Part shown: one piece after another, positions 10,621 to 22,154 of the stretch | Numbering within the stretch: position 1 is the stretch's first letter | How the letters are laid out: every line of letters begins with the position of its first letter | Assembly (NCBI GenBank): GCA_014529385.2 | Contig: CM043953.1 | Coordinates: forward strand, 97,107,842-97,167,841 | DNA: 60,000 bases | Source of the DNA: Adiantum capillus-veneris | Lineage: Eukaryota > Streptophyta > Polypodiopsida > Polypodiales > Pteridaceae | Direction: 5' to 3' | Notes under the pieces: model-generated | The model's input: the letters and a program-made list of their open reading frames with translations, nothing else | What the model was told of the DNA's origin: nothing | Databases searched by the model: none | Program-made: the position numbers and the translations under genes

Positions 10621-11400
10621 TGTTGTCGTGCAGAAACACTGCTTGCAGACGCTAATACAATGAGAACCAAGCCAACAACAAGTTGTCAACCTAGGATGGA
10701 GTTGATCCGCAGGCACATGGAAACAAATAGTTGATTGTCACTCAACTATTCGACCTTCTCTAGACAATCATACCAAAGGAAATCATTCTAAAGCACTCTA
10801 ATCATACTGAACTGCAATCTTTCCTACAACACTTCCGTTCACCGAAACATGGTCAAACATTATCGATTCGTCATGAAACTCAAGGATCCTACTCTACACA
10901 CCTCGAGGAAACTTCCATGAAGTTTCTAACCTAATCCACAACCCGTAAGCATATGGTACAGAAATCGCGTATAAAGACAGGCCGAAATTTACAGGTCGTT
11001 GAATCTGGGAATGTTTAGTCCTAAAGTGTAGTTCTACTCGCCGTGAATGCAATGACATAAAGCAATCACAAAACGGACACACGGATAGAGAGAAAACTCA
11101 CTCGAAATCTCACGAAAGAGCTCTTCGCGAAGAGACTGAAACCGCTCAAGCTTGGCGTAGAAGCGTAGCTCTCGCTGTTGCTAACACGATGGCGTAGTCA
11201 CTTCCACAATGTAGTAGTCATAGCATGCAAGGGGAAGGGAAGAAGACCTCTCTCACTCTCACACACAGTACACAATCACCGTACGTTCAGATAAACCCCG
11301 AAAAAATGATTAAAAAAAAGACCCCTTAGGTTTACAAAAGATTGGCTTTTATACCTCAGCCTTGTAGGTGTGATCTCATCAAAGTGAATTCTACTTCCTA
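10621..11400 (-). repeat. 5' LTR of the minus-strand gypsy remnant (outer end uncertain)
   Basis: The plus-strand start TGTTGTCGTG at 10621 corresponds to a proper ...CA end next to the PBS. A TATAAAAG box lies at 11346-11353 on the minus strand. The outer end must lie before the pol tail of the next element (about 11500); 11400 is an estimate. No second LTR copy was found. Confidence 0.65.
11346..11353 (-). promoter_or_regulatory. TATA box of the minus-strand LTR
   Basis: TATAAAAG on the minus strand, GGTATAAAAGCC context, about 725 bases before the LTR end. Confidence 0.55.
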
Positions 11401-11514
11401 TCAGGGGTGTTGTTGAGTAGAAAATACAATGACATATGTTCCGAAAATTATTTGGAGCCTGAAGAATTAATTACATTTAAGCTCATCGTGTGAATAGTAC
11501 AAGAAAAATGGGAT

Positions 11515-11575
11515 TTCGGATGCGGTTGATTTGCAGGTCAACATTCCTCGAGATGAGGACATCTCCAATACCTAA
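11515..11575 (+). pseudogene. Pol tail of a plus-strand gypsy element
   Basis: One frame reads ...QVNIPRDEDISNT and stops at 11573-11575. A terminal DEDIS-type tail just before the polypurine tract and LTR is common in plant gypsy polyproteins. Only this end of the coding region remains; the upstream part was lost when the neighbouring element or a deletion joined here. Confidence 0.6.
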
Positions 11576-11586
11576 GTTGGGGAGAT
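11576..11586 (+). other. Polypurine tract
   Basis: GTTGGGGAGAT lies between the pol stop and the LTR start TGTAATG, as expected for plus-strand priming. Confidence 0.7.
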
Positions 11587-12027
11587 TGTAATGTATCCAA
11601 ATTTTTTTCAATAAAACTAATTCATTTACTTTGCAAATATTTGAGGTTTGCATTTTATTAAGTCAAAGAGCATTCTAATGGAACGATCCGATAAAAAATC
11701 GGACTTTAAAACTATTAATTATGACCCTTATTTACTTGAAAACAATAAGGTTGATGGGAAACTTAAGCCTCAAGATTGTATCTAGAGATAAGAGTTGACT
11801 CTTGGGAAAGAAGGAGCAATTTTAGGAAAGGAGGAGTATTTTTAGGAAAGAAAGAGGAGGAAGTTGAGTTCTTGTCTTGGAGCCAAAGATTCTTTTAAAA
11901 TTGGAGAACCGAAATTGTGCATCGGAATCCGTGTCCACAAAAGAAAAGAAAAAAAATAAATAAAAAAATTTGGAAGCCGCGAATGTACGCGAACTTATCC
12001 CTCTATTCTTAGCTGGCCTTGAGAGCC

Positions 12028-12036
12028 TATATAAAG
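12028..12036 (+). promoter_or_regulatory. TATA box of the 2-kb LTR
   Basis: TATATAAAG followed by a C/T-rich initiator region and the short leader in front of the ATG at 12192. Confidence 0.6.
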
Positions 12037-12191
12037 ACCCCTCTCCCCTCACTTTAAAAAGACAGACGCACACTCTCAGAATGGAAGCTCTCTTGCTTTG
12101 ATGTTGGAGTTACCTTCTCTCCCTCAACCTCTCTCCCTCGAGCTCTTACCTTCAAGACATATCCATCTCCAAGTCTTTCTCTACCATCGTC

Positions 12192-12554
12192 GTGTTGCCC
12201 TTGGAATTCTGGAGTTCTTTTCTCTCTTTCCCTCTTCCGTACATTGATACGATGGCCCCGAAGCAAGTGACTCGAAGCTCAAAGGACGCTCATGTTGCCC
12301 CACCTCCAAGGAAGGTGCAAAAGAAGATATCATCTACTCCAAACGTTGCTGAAGCGGATGTATTGGTCGTGGAAGAAGTCAAAGCCATCCAACCTCAAAC
12401 ATGGGAGGTACTCGAACATGTCACTAATCCAGTAAAACGAATTTATAATTCTGCATTGCTATTCATGATGTCTTGGGAAGCTAAGCATAGGGAACCCGTT
12501 AAACTGTCTGAGAAACGTGATTCTATCACAAGAAAGAAGCATATGTTTTTATAG
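12192..12554 (+). CDS. Hypothetical ORF inside the LTR (120 aa)
   Basis: Lies about 155 bases downstream of the LTR TATA box. A second in-frame ATG (context ACGATGGCC) at 12252 may be the real start and would give a basic N-terminus (MAPKQVTRSSK). No recognised domain and no transmembrane segment. An ORF this close behind a promoter could be made, but it could also be chance. It may be the start of a gag-like or accessory frame captured in the LTR. Confidence 0.25.
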   Translation: MLPLEFWSSFLSFPLPYIDTMAPKQVTRSSKDAHVAPPPRKVQKKISSTPNVAEADVLVVEEVKAIQPQTWEVLEHVTNPVKRIYNSALLFMMSWEAKHREPVKLSEKRDSITRKKHMFL

Positions 12555-12721
12555 ATCAGTGAAAGAATTGTTTGATAAATTGTCACTGTTTGTTGAATTG
12601 TTATTGCTTAATAAATTGTTATTGTTTGATAAGTGGATTCTAATTGATATGAAGAATGGGTTGACCATGTTTGAAGAATCATTTAAAGAGAAGAATTGTT
12701 GAAAGAATATCTTTTGTTCCT

Positions 12722-12935
12722 CACAGATAGCGAGATGATTTCGCGGTCAGCGGAGATTAAGCTGAGGTTATTGGCTCTCTTTTGTTCCTCGCGGATAGCA
12801 AGATGCCTCGCAGTTAGCAAGATGCCTCGCGGGTAGCGGGATGCCTCGCGGTTAGCGAGATGGGAAGGTTGCGTAATTCGAGGTTAGCGAACAAATGCTT
12901 TGCAAAGGCTTTGTTGGTTAGACAGAGAAAGTCCG
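12722..12935 (+). repeat. Array of about 20-bp GC-rich repeats with small hairpins
   Basis: At least five units of the form CCTCGCGGTTAGCGAGATG recur between 12765 and 12860, with related outliers at 12722-12745 and 12938. Each good unit folds on itself (CTCGC...GCGAG). The block is far more GC- and CpG-rich than its surroundings. Confidence 0.8.
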
Positions 12936-13921
12936 CGGGTAGCGGCAACTCATGAGAAATCGGAAATGTTATTTTTGTTGAATTATAGGGCTTTCTTCAT
13001 TAGGCCTTATTTGAATTTTTTTGGTATTGTTTGAAGGGATGCATAAAAGAATCTGTGTTTGAAATTAATTAAGGAACAATGTTTGTATATGTAAAATAGT
13101 GTGGTAAAAAGTGTGAGTGTGGGGTGGAAAGTGGGGGCTGGCTCAGGTTGCTAGTCAAGGATGGGTGGTCTTGATTAGTTGAGAAACTCTCCACTCCCTC
13201 TTATTAAAAGAATTGAAATTAAAGACTCATTGTGCCAAGAGTTGAGATGTCCTAAATCTACGTGACACAAGATTACTATTTAGTTTAGACTAAGTCTCAT
13301 ATCCTATTTATGATATATGGATGGCGGCCGTGCCTCTTAAACGTGGGGAAAAAGGTGTTGTTTATGGATTCTAAATATGTCAATGGAATTTTATCTTTAT
13401 GTTAGGAAACAACTTCATTAAAATCCTAAATTTATCGACCTGACTTGTGGCGTATGACCCTTATAACCACATAAATGATGGATAGAGGACTTCCTTTCTT
13501 CTGTTGCTCATATCTCTACTTTGTGGAAACGGAGTAGGGTGTCGTCAACGGAAAAGGAGAATAAAGGAAGGCCATCTATCAAGTTGCCCATTCTTCTCCG
13601 GGTTGGGGACCTCACAACAATTCTTGTGTTCCTTGACAAAACTTGTTGGTGCAAAGAACATGGAAGCTTCATACACCAAATTATGCACACCTAGTGTCCC
13701 TAGCCTCAGTCCCAAGACCTCACACACCTTCAAAAATGGTGAGAGCTAGCAGGATATGAGGATAGATTGAGAGGAAGAAGATGTATGTTACAAGAAAGAA
13801 GTATTCTCCTCACATAATCACTCTAATAGCATAACTTAGCTTAGTAATTAGCATGGTAGAGGAGATGATCATGCCATTGAAGCTTGGCTCTTGGTTGGAT
13901 TTGCATTCCATAGCCAAGAGT

Positions 13922-13987
13922 TGTTGGTGTAGGCCTCTACTTCTCAATGCTTGGAGAAGGAGATCGAGTTCTTTTTGCACACATGAG

Positions 13988-14047
<60 letters not shown>

Positions 14048-14911
14048 CAATGTGGTAGACAAAAATGCAGCCCTCTCTTTCTTCTTGGTCGACCCCTCTT
14101 GCCAAATACTCATGTTCGCCTCTCATTGGCTCTTGCAAAGCTTAGCCAATCACAAATTAGAAGCATAGTTGGTAGCCTTGTGACATGTGTCCCCCTTTCC
14201 CCTTTTGTGAGAGCTTTAGGTAATTAAAATAACTTATTAAACACTCATTGGACCTTTTAGTCTTCTGGCCAATAGGAATCAGGCAAGCACTTGGGCTGCT
14301 TGATGCTCATTGGATCCCTTGGTAAACTTTCCAATAGTCTTTTGAGGAGCTTAATTTATATTGGTTCTTTTAACAAGAATGTTAAAATTAATTAGACTAA
14401 TTTTATTCTAGCCTAATTCTCATTGTTCCACCTCTATGGCCATCCAATAGGATTTGAGGGAAGATTGGGCTAGGAGTCTGCCATGTGTCTAGTATTCCCT
14501 TTGAGGGAAGCTTTGGAGTGTTTGTGTGTGTGTTTATCTCTCCTTCCTTACTCTTAGGTCTCTTCCCCTCCTTGATATGGATGTGGGAAGATTTTTGAGT
14601 CTTCCCACTGCCATCCAATTTTCCCAGCTTTGACCATTTGAACTTTTTAAATAAAATTTTGGAACGTTAGCCTATGAAAGTTTTAATGAATCTAAACCTT
14701 AGGTCTTTTTAAGCTCCATTGATACACATTGTTGCACTTTTGCAGACTCTCCCCCTGATCCCTATTTTCCCTCCTTTGGATCCCCATTGAGACCAGTTTA
14801 GCAGCCTTACAAATATTCTACTTTCACTCCCCTGGTACCTCCCCATAATATAAATGATCTGTTTAACATGAGAAAATCATTTGGGAGAATTAGATATTAG
14901 TTTGTATGACA
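13922..14911 (-). repeat. 3' LTR of the chromovirus
   Basis: About 990 bases, highly similar to 27640-28601. On the sense (minus) strand it starts TGTCATAC and ends CCAACA. The six bases beyond the sense end (ACTCTT) are also shared by both copies, so the boundary could be six bases further out. It carries a long (TG)n tract at 13989-14045 that is much shorter in the other copy. Confidence 0.85.
13989..14045. repeat. (TG)n microsatellite
   Basis: About 28 TG units inside the 3' LTR; the matching place in the 5' LTR (27709-27729) has about 10 units. Confidence 0.95.
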
Positions 14912-15093
14912 TTACCTCTCTCTTGAAATCATAGTCGTCCTCGACTATGATTTCATTACCTCTCTCTTGAAATCATAGTCGTCCTCGACTATGATTTCAT
15001 TACCTCTCTCTTGAAATCATAGTCGTCCTCGACTATGACATTACCTCTCTCTTGAAATCATAGTCGTCCTTATAGTCGTCCTCGACTATGAGG
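14911..15093 (-). repeat. Four-fold tandem repeat containing the polypurine tract
   Basis: Units beginning ATTACCTCTCTCTTGAAATC at 14911, 14955, 14999 and 15040 (periods 44, 44, 41). On the sense strand each unit ends with CAAGAGAGAGGTAAT, and the last one abuts the LTR start, so this is the polypurine tract present four times. Units also contain ATAGTCGTCC / GGACGACTAT-type inverted sequence. Confidence 0.9.
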
Positions 15094-15235
15094 TAGAGAA
15101 GATAAAGCCTAATCATTAGTCCGTTTGCTAGCGGGTAGAGGATCCCTATAGTACGCTATGACACCATTCCAAAATGGATGACTAGTCCATTTGGTGCTTG
15201 AGAGCCTTAGCTGCCGCAAACATCACTACAAGAGA

Positions 15236-15475
15236 TTGTGTACTCTTGTGACGCTTATAGCGACGGAAATACATTGGGTTTTTTAATCCCCCGGCGCCGC
15301 AAAAAGCGTCGCTAACAACGTCGATAAGAGAACGTCGCTATAGAAATCGCTACAGGCGTCGCTATATAGCGACGCTCATAGCGATGCATATAGCGACGCT
15401 GCAGGGCCGTAAATGCCGACGCTTATAGCGACGCTGCAGTGCACAATGTAGCAACGCCTATAGCGATGCCCGAGA
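15236..15475. repeat. Left subterminal repeats of the CACTA element
   Basis: About ten copies, in both orientations, of TATAGCGACGCT-like 10-12-mers, several arranged as inverted pairs (for example GCGTCGCTATATAGCGACGC at 15356). Such motifs are the binding sites for the DNA-binding transposase in En/Spm elements. Confidence 0.85.
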
Positions 15476-15874
15476 TTAAAATTTTTTGGTTGAATGCCCT
15501 GCCACCCATCAACCATATTGAATGTTTTATTGGTCAATTTACCTTTGAAAAAAAGTACAAAGGTAAATATAGACCCAAAATAGTCACCCACAAGACAATA
15601 TAATCATTAACTCCATCATCCATAGTACGTATTGTTTGCAAAATAAAGATACAAAAATGACAAGCGTGAATTGATGGAAGTAAATAAATGACAATTGTAC
15701 ATAGCAGCAAAATCACTTGATTGTTAATCATTGCAAATGTAATAGATACAAACCGTTGTCATTATTTAAAAAATATACATGGTTTTCAAAAATACATAGT
15801 TACATGGTCTCATGATACATAAGCTAGGACAAAAAGAAACTAATGCTATCTAGATATGGCTAAACTAACGTTGT

Positions 15875-17205
15875 CTAATCAGACGTCTCATCACGTCCAA
15901 GCGGCGTATCTGTCGGATTCTGCAAAAAAAAACAATAAGATAGCTTTTTGTAAGTATAATTAAACATATAGCGAGCGACGTTTATAAAACAATACAATAA
16001 ATAGAAAAGAATAAACCCTAATACTAACCATGCCGCCGCGAGAAGTCATGATGTCTATAAGGGCGTTTAAGCCCTTCCTACCTGTGTACTCACGCTCGTA
16101 CGGAGTGGGATCACGTCCTGTAAACGACCACTGTCAAAACATACAAAGAATCCATTATGTTAGAATTTCAAATCCCATAAACCCTAAACTATCGAACATA
16201 GATGCAAAAACACTTACAAAATCGGCCTCAAATGATGCCCACCCGCCGATCCCCAAGTGGTGCGAGCTCCCTGCCTCTACTCGCGCTCTGGCTGCCTCCT
16301 TTTGTTGCTTCCACTTGTCCGGATTCTCGCGCTCTTCTTTCTTCGCATGCTTCCAATCTTCTTTGGCCAGCCAATCTGGTCTGTTCCATCTATGCTTGAT
16401 TGCTTTTTGCACTTTGGAACGCTTATGCTTGCAATATTCGCGCATTCGAACCTTCATCACATCTTCATTGAAGCGGTCATCCCGTGTTGGAACGGGAAAC
16501 TCGTCATGAAGCATGCTGATGACTCTGTCTTTTAATTCTTTCGGTATTTCACTCCAGGTGTTTAGTATGTAGTGTCTAAACACCTGAGAGCAAAGACCGC
16601 GCATGCGCGAAATCACCTTCTTGCCGTCATCATCCAAGATGATGCCGCCGCTGAAGTTGACGGAGTAAGGCAAGCCCTCTCGCCGTTGACGCGTTAACCT
16701 GGGTGCCTCGATAGGGGTCTCTAGTGGTGTGTCAACGCGGGTGGGTACAAACGCCAGGTGTCTCCACTGGAGTCTGAGCCCTGAAGTGAGGAGTGTCCAC
16801 TGGAGTGACTCTTGGAGGAGTAGCTAGTGGTGTGTAGCTGTGGGGAATGGCACTCAGCCGCGAAAAACCTGGTGTCGATGGCGATGCCATGGCTGGTGTC
16901 TAGATGGGCAAAGAAGGGGAGGGTAAAGAGCCTCGTCGAGCACGAGGCGGTGTTGAAGCATCGGTGGCGCCACCCCCACAACAACTGCCACCGCCACCGC
17001 CACCGCCACCACTAGAGCGCCGGTGCCAAGACGAGTATGAAGATCGTCTCATCGACACCAAAGCTTTGGAGAGCGCTGAGGACTCCGAAACAGAGGGAGA
17101 TGCGGATGGAGTAGGAACGCGCGATGGTGTGCCTGAGCGATGACGCTCCACGTACCAGTGTCTCTCCTGGGGTGACAAAGAAGAAAGAAACTCATCATCA
17201 TCCAT
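15875..17205 (-). pseudogene. CACTA second gene, plant transposase (Transposase_24/TNP1-like), three exons
   Basis: Exon 1 runs from ATG at 17205 to 16218, exon 2 16130-16029, exon 3 15919 to the stop at 15875. Introns have good borders (GTAAGTG...TTTTGACAG and GTTAGT...TTTTTTTGCAG). The start reads MDDDEFLSSLSPQERH. A Ser/Gly- and Pro/Thr-rich linker follows, and a basic Trp-rich region comes at 16600-16250 (WSEIPKELKDRV, HRWNRPDW, KHAKKEERENPDKWK) typical of the plant Ptta/En/Spm transposase family. An in-frame TAG at about 16902 and a frame change near 16745 interrupt exon 1. An AG just upstream of the ATG suggests a 5' UTR intron. Expected role: binding the subterminal repeats. Confidence 0.75.
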
Positions 17206-17286
17206 ACCTGCATTAAACACACGAACATTTAAACTTAATATTAAATGAAAAGAGTAGAAAACATGGACAAGTAGATAGATAGATAG

Positions 17287-17289
<3 letters not shown>

Positions 17290-17364
<75 letters not shown>
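17290..17364. repeat. (AG)n microsatellite
   Basis: About 37 AG units between the two CACTA genes, in the upstream region of the second gene. Confidence 0.95.
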
Positions 17365-17367
<3 letters not shown>

Positions 17368-17714
17368 CAATGACGCAATGACACAAATACTTAAAGAGCC
17401 AGTGAATCATACAAGAACACTCCAGTGCTTGTAGCTTTGGAATGCTCAAAGGCTAGCAGCAACAGAAAGCGTTTTTCTTCTATTCAACTTGAGTGATGAA
17501 AGAGGCAAGTGCATAACTCTGAATTTACAAAACAATATTTATGGCTTTAAGAGATCTCTCTCTCATCCTCGCATAGCTCAGCATAACTTCCTATATCTAT
17601 ATAGAGATATCCATTTAAACAGATGTCCTCTGTTTCATTTTGTAGATCCTCTGCATGCACCCCATAGAGAGTAGCAGGTTGCTGTTCGTCTGGCACCACC
17701 TCCACGGCTTCTGA

Positions 17715-20700
17715 CTAAGCATCTTCTCCGATCTCCTCCATTGATGCCGCTATGATTGGCACATGGTAGCCTTCATACATCTGTGCACTACGAGGGGCTA
17801 CCTCTATGACGTACCACCAGTTTGATGCAGACTTTGTGGGATGAAATATCACCTGCCAGCGCCACATAACTTACATGAGAGCTTCCAAGCACATAAATTC
17901 TAAAACACACGTTAACTATTTACATACTTACTTGTTCACAATGCTCGGGTAGTATAAAAGTGTCTCTTAGGTCAGTCCATTTCTTAGTTGAATCCACCTC
18001 AAGAAAACCAGACTCTCCTCTACGCACAGTAGCGTTGCGACCCTCCATGATTATCTTGAACCATTGCACGTCGAACAAGTCGACAAAAAGTCCTCTATAA
18101 TCCATCCTCAAAATCTCTTGTAGCGTGCCGAAGTAAGTGAGTTCCGCCACCACAAGATCTGCATCAGAGGACCGTCATCGACTATATTTTTCAAATTTTG
18201 CCATGATTCCACAATCTTGAGTAAAACGGTTTTTGTCGATCCGTTCCACCCTAAAATGTCGACCTTTACACCATGCTACTGTGTATGACTTATACTACAA
18301 CCAACAAAGATTATGAGTGGCCGTTCAAACATCTAGAGAGTTACTGTCGTACATTGCAAACTTACCTTGGTCGCGCAACCCCTAGAGTACTCCCCCTCTT
18401 CCTCAGTCACTTCTTCACCACATTGTTGTGCGCTTTTCAGTTGGTTGTGAAACTATCTTAAGCTCATGAATGTTGGTAGGCTCTCCAGACCCGTCGGATA
18501 GTGCATCGGTGGTTGTCTTCCCCGTCTCCACTCGATTCTTGCCCTTTGTCGCTCTTGCTTTGCATCCTCATATTGTGAGATCCACTTTTGCATGATTGGA
18601 TTGTGAATCATGAAAAATCGGTTGATTTTAGCCTCTAGATCTTCCGTCATCTTCTTCTCAATACTGAGATTGCACATGACAATTCCAGATATGCGCTCAT
18701 TATCTATGGTTTGCCATAGCGTGTCCAGGGCTTTATCAAATCCGTCTAGCCACTTTCCAATGTACACTAGGGACTCTGATACCAGCCAACCTTCTACCAT
18801 GCTACCCTCCGGAGATGCCTTCTGACGCACATATCCCTTAAGCGTTTTCATGAAACGTTCTAAAAAGAACATCCATCTGGAATGTACTGTGCCAGCTATT
18901 TCCACCTCATCAACTATGTGAACAAGAAGATGCACCTGAATGGTTATCATGGTAGTAGGAAAATGTTTCTCTAACATACACACAACCTCCGTAGTTTTTA
19001 GTTTGGCGAATGGTATGGAGTCTATGTTGATCTCCTTTTGTGAGATCCATTGTATCAACTTTGCAAGTTTGTAGATTGTGTTACGGATGTCAAGAGACAG
19101 ACATCCCTCAATGGAAACCGGTAAAATAAATTGCAAAACACGTACAGCAATGATATTAAAGTACGTCCACACACGAATTTGTTACACAATTCTCACTATG
19201 ATATACTCCACTATGAACATACCTGACACATTTTATGGCAGTTGTGTGACTTCAAACCGGTAAGCTTTCCTTCTTTAGTAAAACAAGTTCGGAGCGAGTG
19301 CATCACGCCAGTGGGGGTCCGCAAAGATCGAATGGTCTCTTTTACTTTGCGTTCTTGGGCTCCTGTGAAAATCCATGGTGCTTTAGGGAGTTTTATCGAT
19401 CCATCGGACGCTGTTTGAGGCCAATATTGCTCCATACAATCCACATTTCTAAGGTCAACGCTAGCTCCCAAAGTATCTTTCTTGCTGGTCAGATGGTCCC
19501 ATAGTAGATTACCCACATTCTTGAATATGTGCATTGGATCGAGAAAGTGATTGATCATGAGTCGAGGGGCCAGTATGGTAACTCGTACCATAGAGATAGT
19601 CTCTTCATCCCCGGGGGCAATCCGTCATCACACATCTCCTTTTGCTCTAACCATGCTTGTGCAGACATCCTCGGTGGCTCTCTTCCCAAAAAGCCATCGC
19701 GTAACACATGATTCTCTGGAAGATACGCTTGATGACCTTCGTAGATTTGCTTCTTCATTGAGGGCGCCCTATGTGCATTCAGTCTAGGTCCACATGTGAC
19801 ACATGCTCTGTATCCGCTTGTTTGAAGCCCTGCATGTATACACATGATAATAGATCAACTTGAGAAAAAGCAAGATTTACAGTGTCTGAGTGAGGAGTGT
19901 AAATAGATCACCTGAGCATTCTGTTAGTCCGGGATAGTCATGCATGGTCCACATTAGAATGCCTTTGATCAAAGCATTCCGTCAACTTGTGTGTCGGCTC
20001 ATATCCACCACCTCTATGCTAATCCACAATTGTTGTAGCTCTTCCAATAATGGACGAAGATACACATCCATATTCTTCACTTTATATCGCCCCGGCACAA
20101 TCAAGCTTAGCCATAGGTGCCCCTTCTCCGTAGTCAACCACGGCGGAATGTTGTAGTTGATGATGACAACGGGCCATACACTGTAAGATGTTGATCTTTG
20201 ACCAAATGGATTTACGCCATCCATAGCCAGGCCTAAGCGCAAATTTCGAGCTTCCCTGGCAAAATCCGTCCATGTTCCATCTATATGTTTCCAGGCTGCA
20301 CAATCTACAAGAATCCATAGCACACCATCCGAAGATTTATTCTCCTCATGCCATGATGCTAGGGCGGCCATGGACTTACATTCGAAGAAATTCTTGATGC
20401 GAGGAAGCATAGGAAAATGTCGCAAAACCTTTTGCGGAATTTTTGTTCCGTGGAGATCTACTCGATATCTTTCGGAATCACATTTCGGACACTTCTCTAT
20501 GTCTATGATTCCCCTCTGAAAAGAATGCAGTCATTAGGACAAGAGTGGATCGAATTATAATCCATCCCCAAGTTTCGCAAAATCTTTCTTGCTTCCTCTC
20601 GAGAATCTGGTATCACATTATCAATTGGTAGTATGTGCTCTTTGAGCAATCTACACAACATAAAAATACAGTACAATTGTGTAAAAATCTATTAGATCAT

Positions 20701-21282
20701 TATACATTTAGAGTTTTATTAAAGTAAACTAATTATTGTAATAGATCACCTGAAAAGCGCTGTGACGCTAGTGTCACTCCATCCAAACTTTGTCTGCATG
20801 TTGAGAAGAACCAGGAGCGCTTTCAATCTAGACACACGTGCTCCATTATACAATGGCGTATCGGCTTCACTTTTCATATCATCATAGACAAGCCTTTCTG
20901 AATCCATGATCGTCTTGATCATTTCATCAATTTTGGGCTCAAACATTGCCTCGTTGGGAATTTGGTCTACATGATCATCCCCCGAGCTGTCAGAGGCTAC
21001 ATTTTTTGGGCTCACATATGTTGCTTGACCAAAGCGCCTACGAACACGTCTATTGGGTTGCAAGATTGCTCCTTGTTGGCCAGCGTCAGAGTCCGATGAG
21101 TTATAATTGGCAACAACTAGATCTATAATAGATGGATCGAACTCACCAAATTCGCGAACATGCTGCAAAGAAACACGTCTTGTCCGTCGCACAGCATGCT
21201 TGCAATGGTTACAGGGACATAAGATCCTCGTTGAGAGATAGGTGTTTCGATTGGACGGCCCCACATCCTCGTCACTACTCAT
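17715..21282 (-). pseudogene. CACTA TNP2-type transposase, multi-exon, with disabling changes
   Basis: N-terminal transposase-associated zinc motif (CPCNHCKHA, 21215-21180). Then an intron (CAG/GTGATCTATT near 20750 to TGTGTAG near 20652). The TNP2 catalytic region follows, with CPNDCILF, CPKCDSERYR, LDPMHIFKNVGNLLWDHL and DPMH-type signature. Next come the HFP-x-T-x-x-x-Q-V-H-L-L-V-H-I-V-D region (19172-18453; DUF4218-like) and YFGTLQEILRMDYRG (18153-17920; DUF4216-like), ending at 17715. More introns are seen near 19910-19828 and 17940-17850. A one-base frameshift near 20500 (after CILFRG) and a TGA near 19985 break it. A 3' stop at about 18453 is in a DUF-linker. The transposase would cut the element ends; this copy is inactive. 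Confidence 0.88.
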
Positions 21283-21346
21283 AATGAGGGCAAAAATCTT
21301 ATAACCTGGACAACAAATTTAATCTTCTATTGACATTCTTCGTATT

Positions 21347-21349
<3 letters not shown>

Positions 21350-21387
<38 letters not shown>
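21350..21387. repeat. (TC)n microsatellite upstream of TNP2
   Basis: A CT/TC tract just upstream of the TNP2 start; it may be part of its promoter or 5' UTR. Confidence 0.9.
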
Positions 21388-21389
<2 letters not shown>

Positions 21390-22154
21390 TTCACACTGTA
21401 AACTACCTCACATTCTCTAGTCATGTCCAATCCTTGCACACCTCGGTCTAGAGGTGCACGGAGATCAGAACCACCGGGTTATAATCTCGTCTTTATTGGT
21501 CAATGCCTATATTTGTGGGTACAAGAAATCTACACACCCACGTCTACATGATACTGCATGTAGTGGACAAAACCCCTTTGCCTCTTCTCTAGCTGTAGCA
21601 TTTCACAGTATCTTAACATCTTTTCATAGTAGATATTTGTTTGTAGCATGCAGGTACGTCATTCTTGCAATGTAGCTGATGTCTGCTCAAGGCACTTAAT
21701 TCTTATTCTAGATTTGATGGGATGTGGTGTGTGTGTGTGACCCTTGGAATCGTCATCTTGCATCACTAATTTCTGTGTATGCTCAATTTGCTCTTCCATT
21801 AGCTGAACATGACGGCTTATTGTATGGTAGCAGTAGTCAAACATGCAGGTGGAATTGCTGGTCCGCATGGACTGTCGAGGCTATTTTCTCGCCATTTCTT
21901 CTAACCTTATCTTAAACGATTTCCTCGTCATTTCTTCTAACCTTAATTAAATAACCTAAATCTAATTTAATATAATACATATAAATATAAATTAATAAAC
22001 CTAAATCTAATCTAATATAACGTAAATCTAAATCTAACGTAAATAAACCTAAAACTACTCTAACGTAAATCTAACTAAAAATGAACCTAAATCTAATCTA
22101 ATTTAAATAAACCTAGATCTAATTTAACGTAATTAAGTCTACTAAAACCCTAAT

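Larger units (their letters stand above)
4820..11400 (-). mobile_element. Minus-strand Ty3/gypsy remnant: 5' LTR, PBS, long leader, gag, protease; no RT or integrase
   Basis: Reading on the minus strand: LTR from about 11400 to 10621, a 19-nt tRNA-type primer site, a 1.6 kb non-coding leader, gag ORFs from 9025, two zinc knuckles, a coiled-coil and an aspartic protease that is lost at about 4820. The PBS type and the MNLRSGR-like gag start fit the Athila/Tat side of Ty3/gypsy. Reverse transcriptase, RNase H, integrase and the 3' LTR are missing, so the copy is truncated. Several stops and frameshifts break the coding part. Confidence 0.8.
11587..13616 (+). repeat. LTR of a plus-strand gypsy element (about 2 kb)
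   Basis: Begins TGTAATGTATCC after a polypurine tract and ends GGGGACCTCACA. The same end (GGGACCTCACA) precedes the Met-type primer site at 50330 in another element, which supports the boundary. A TATA box lies at 12028-12036. No primer site follows 13616, so this is the 3' LTR of a truncated element. It contains an ORF (12192-12554, 120 aa, Lys/Val-rich, no known fold) and a short hairpin-repeat array. The parts at 13020-13380 are related to 49820-50090. Confidence 0.75.
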
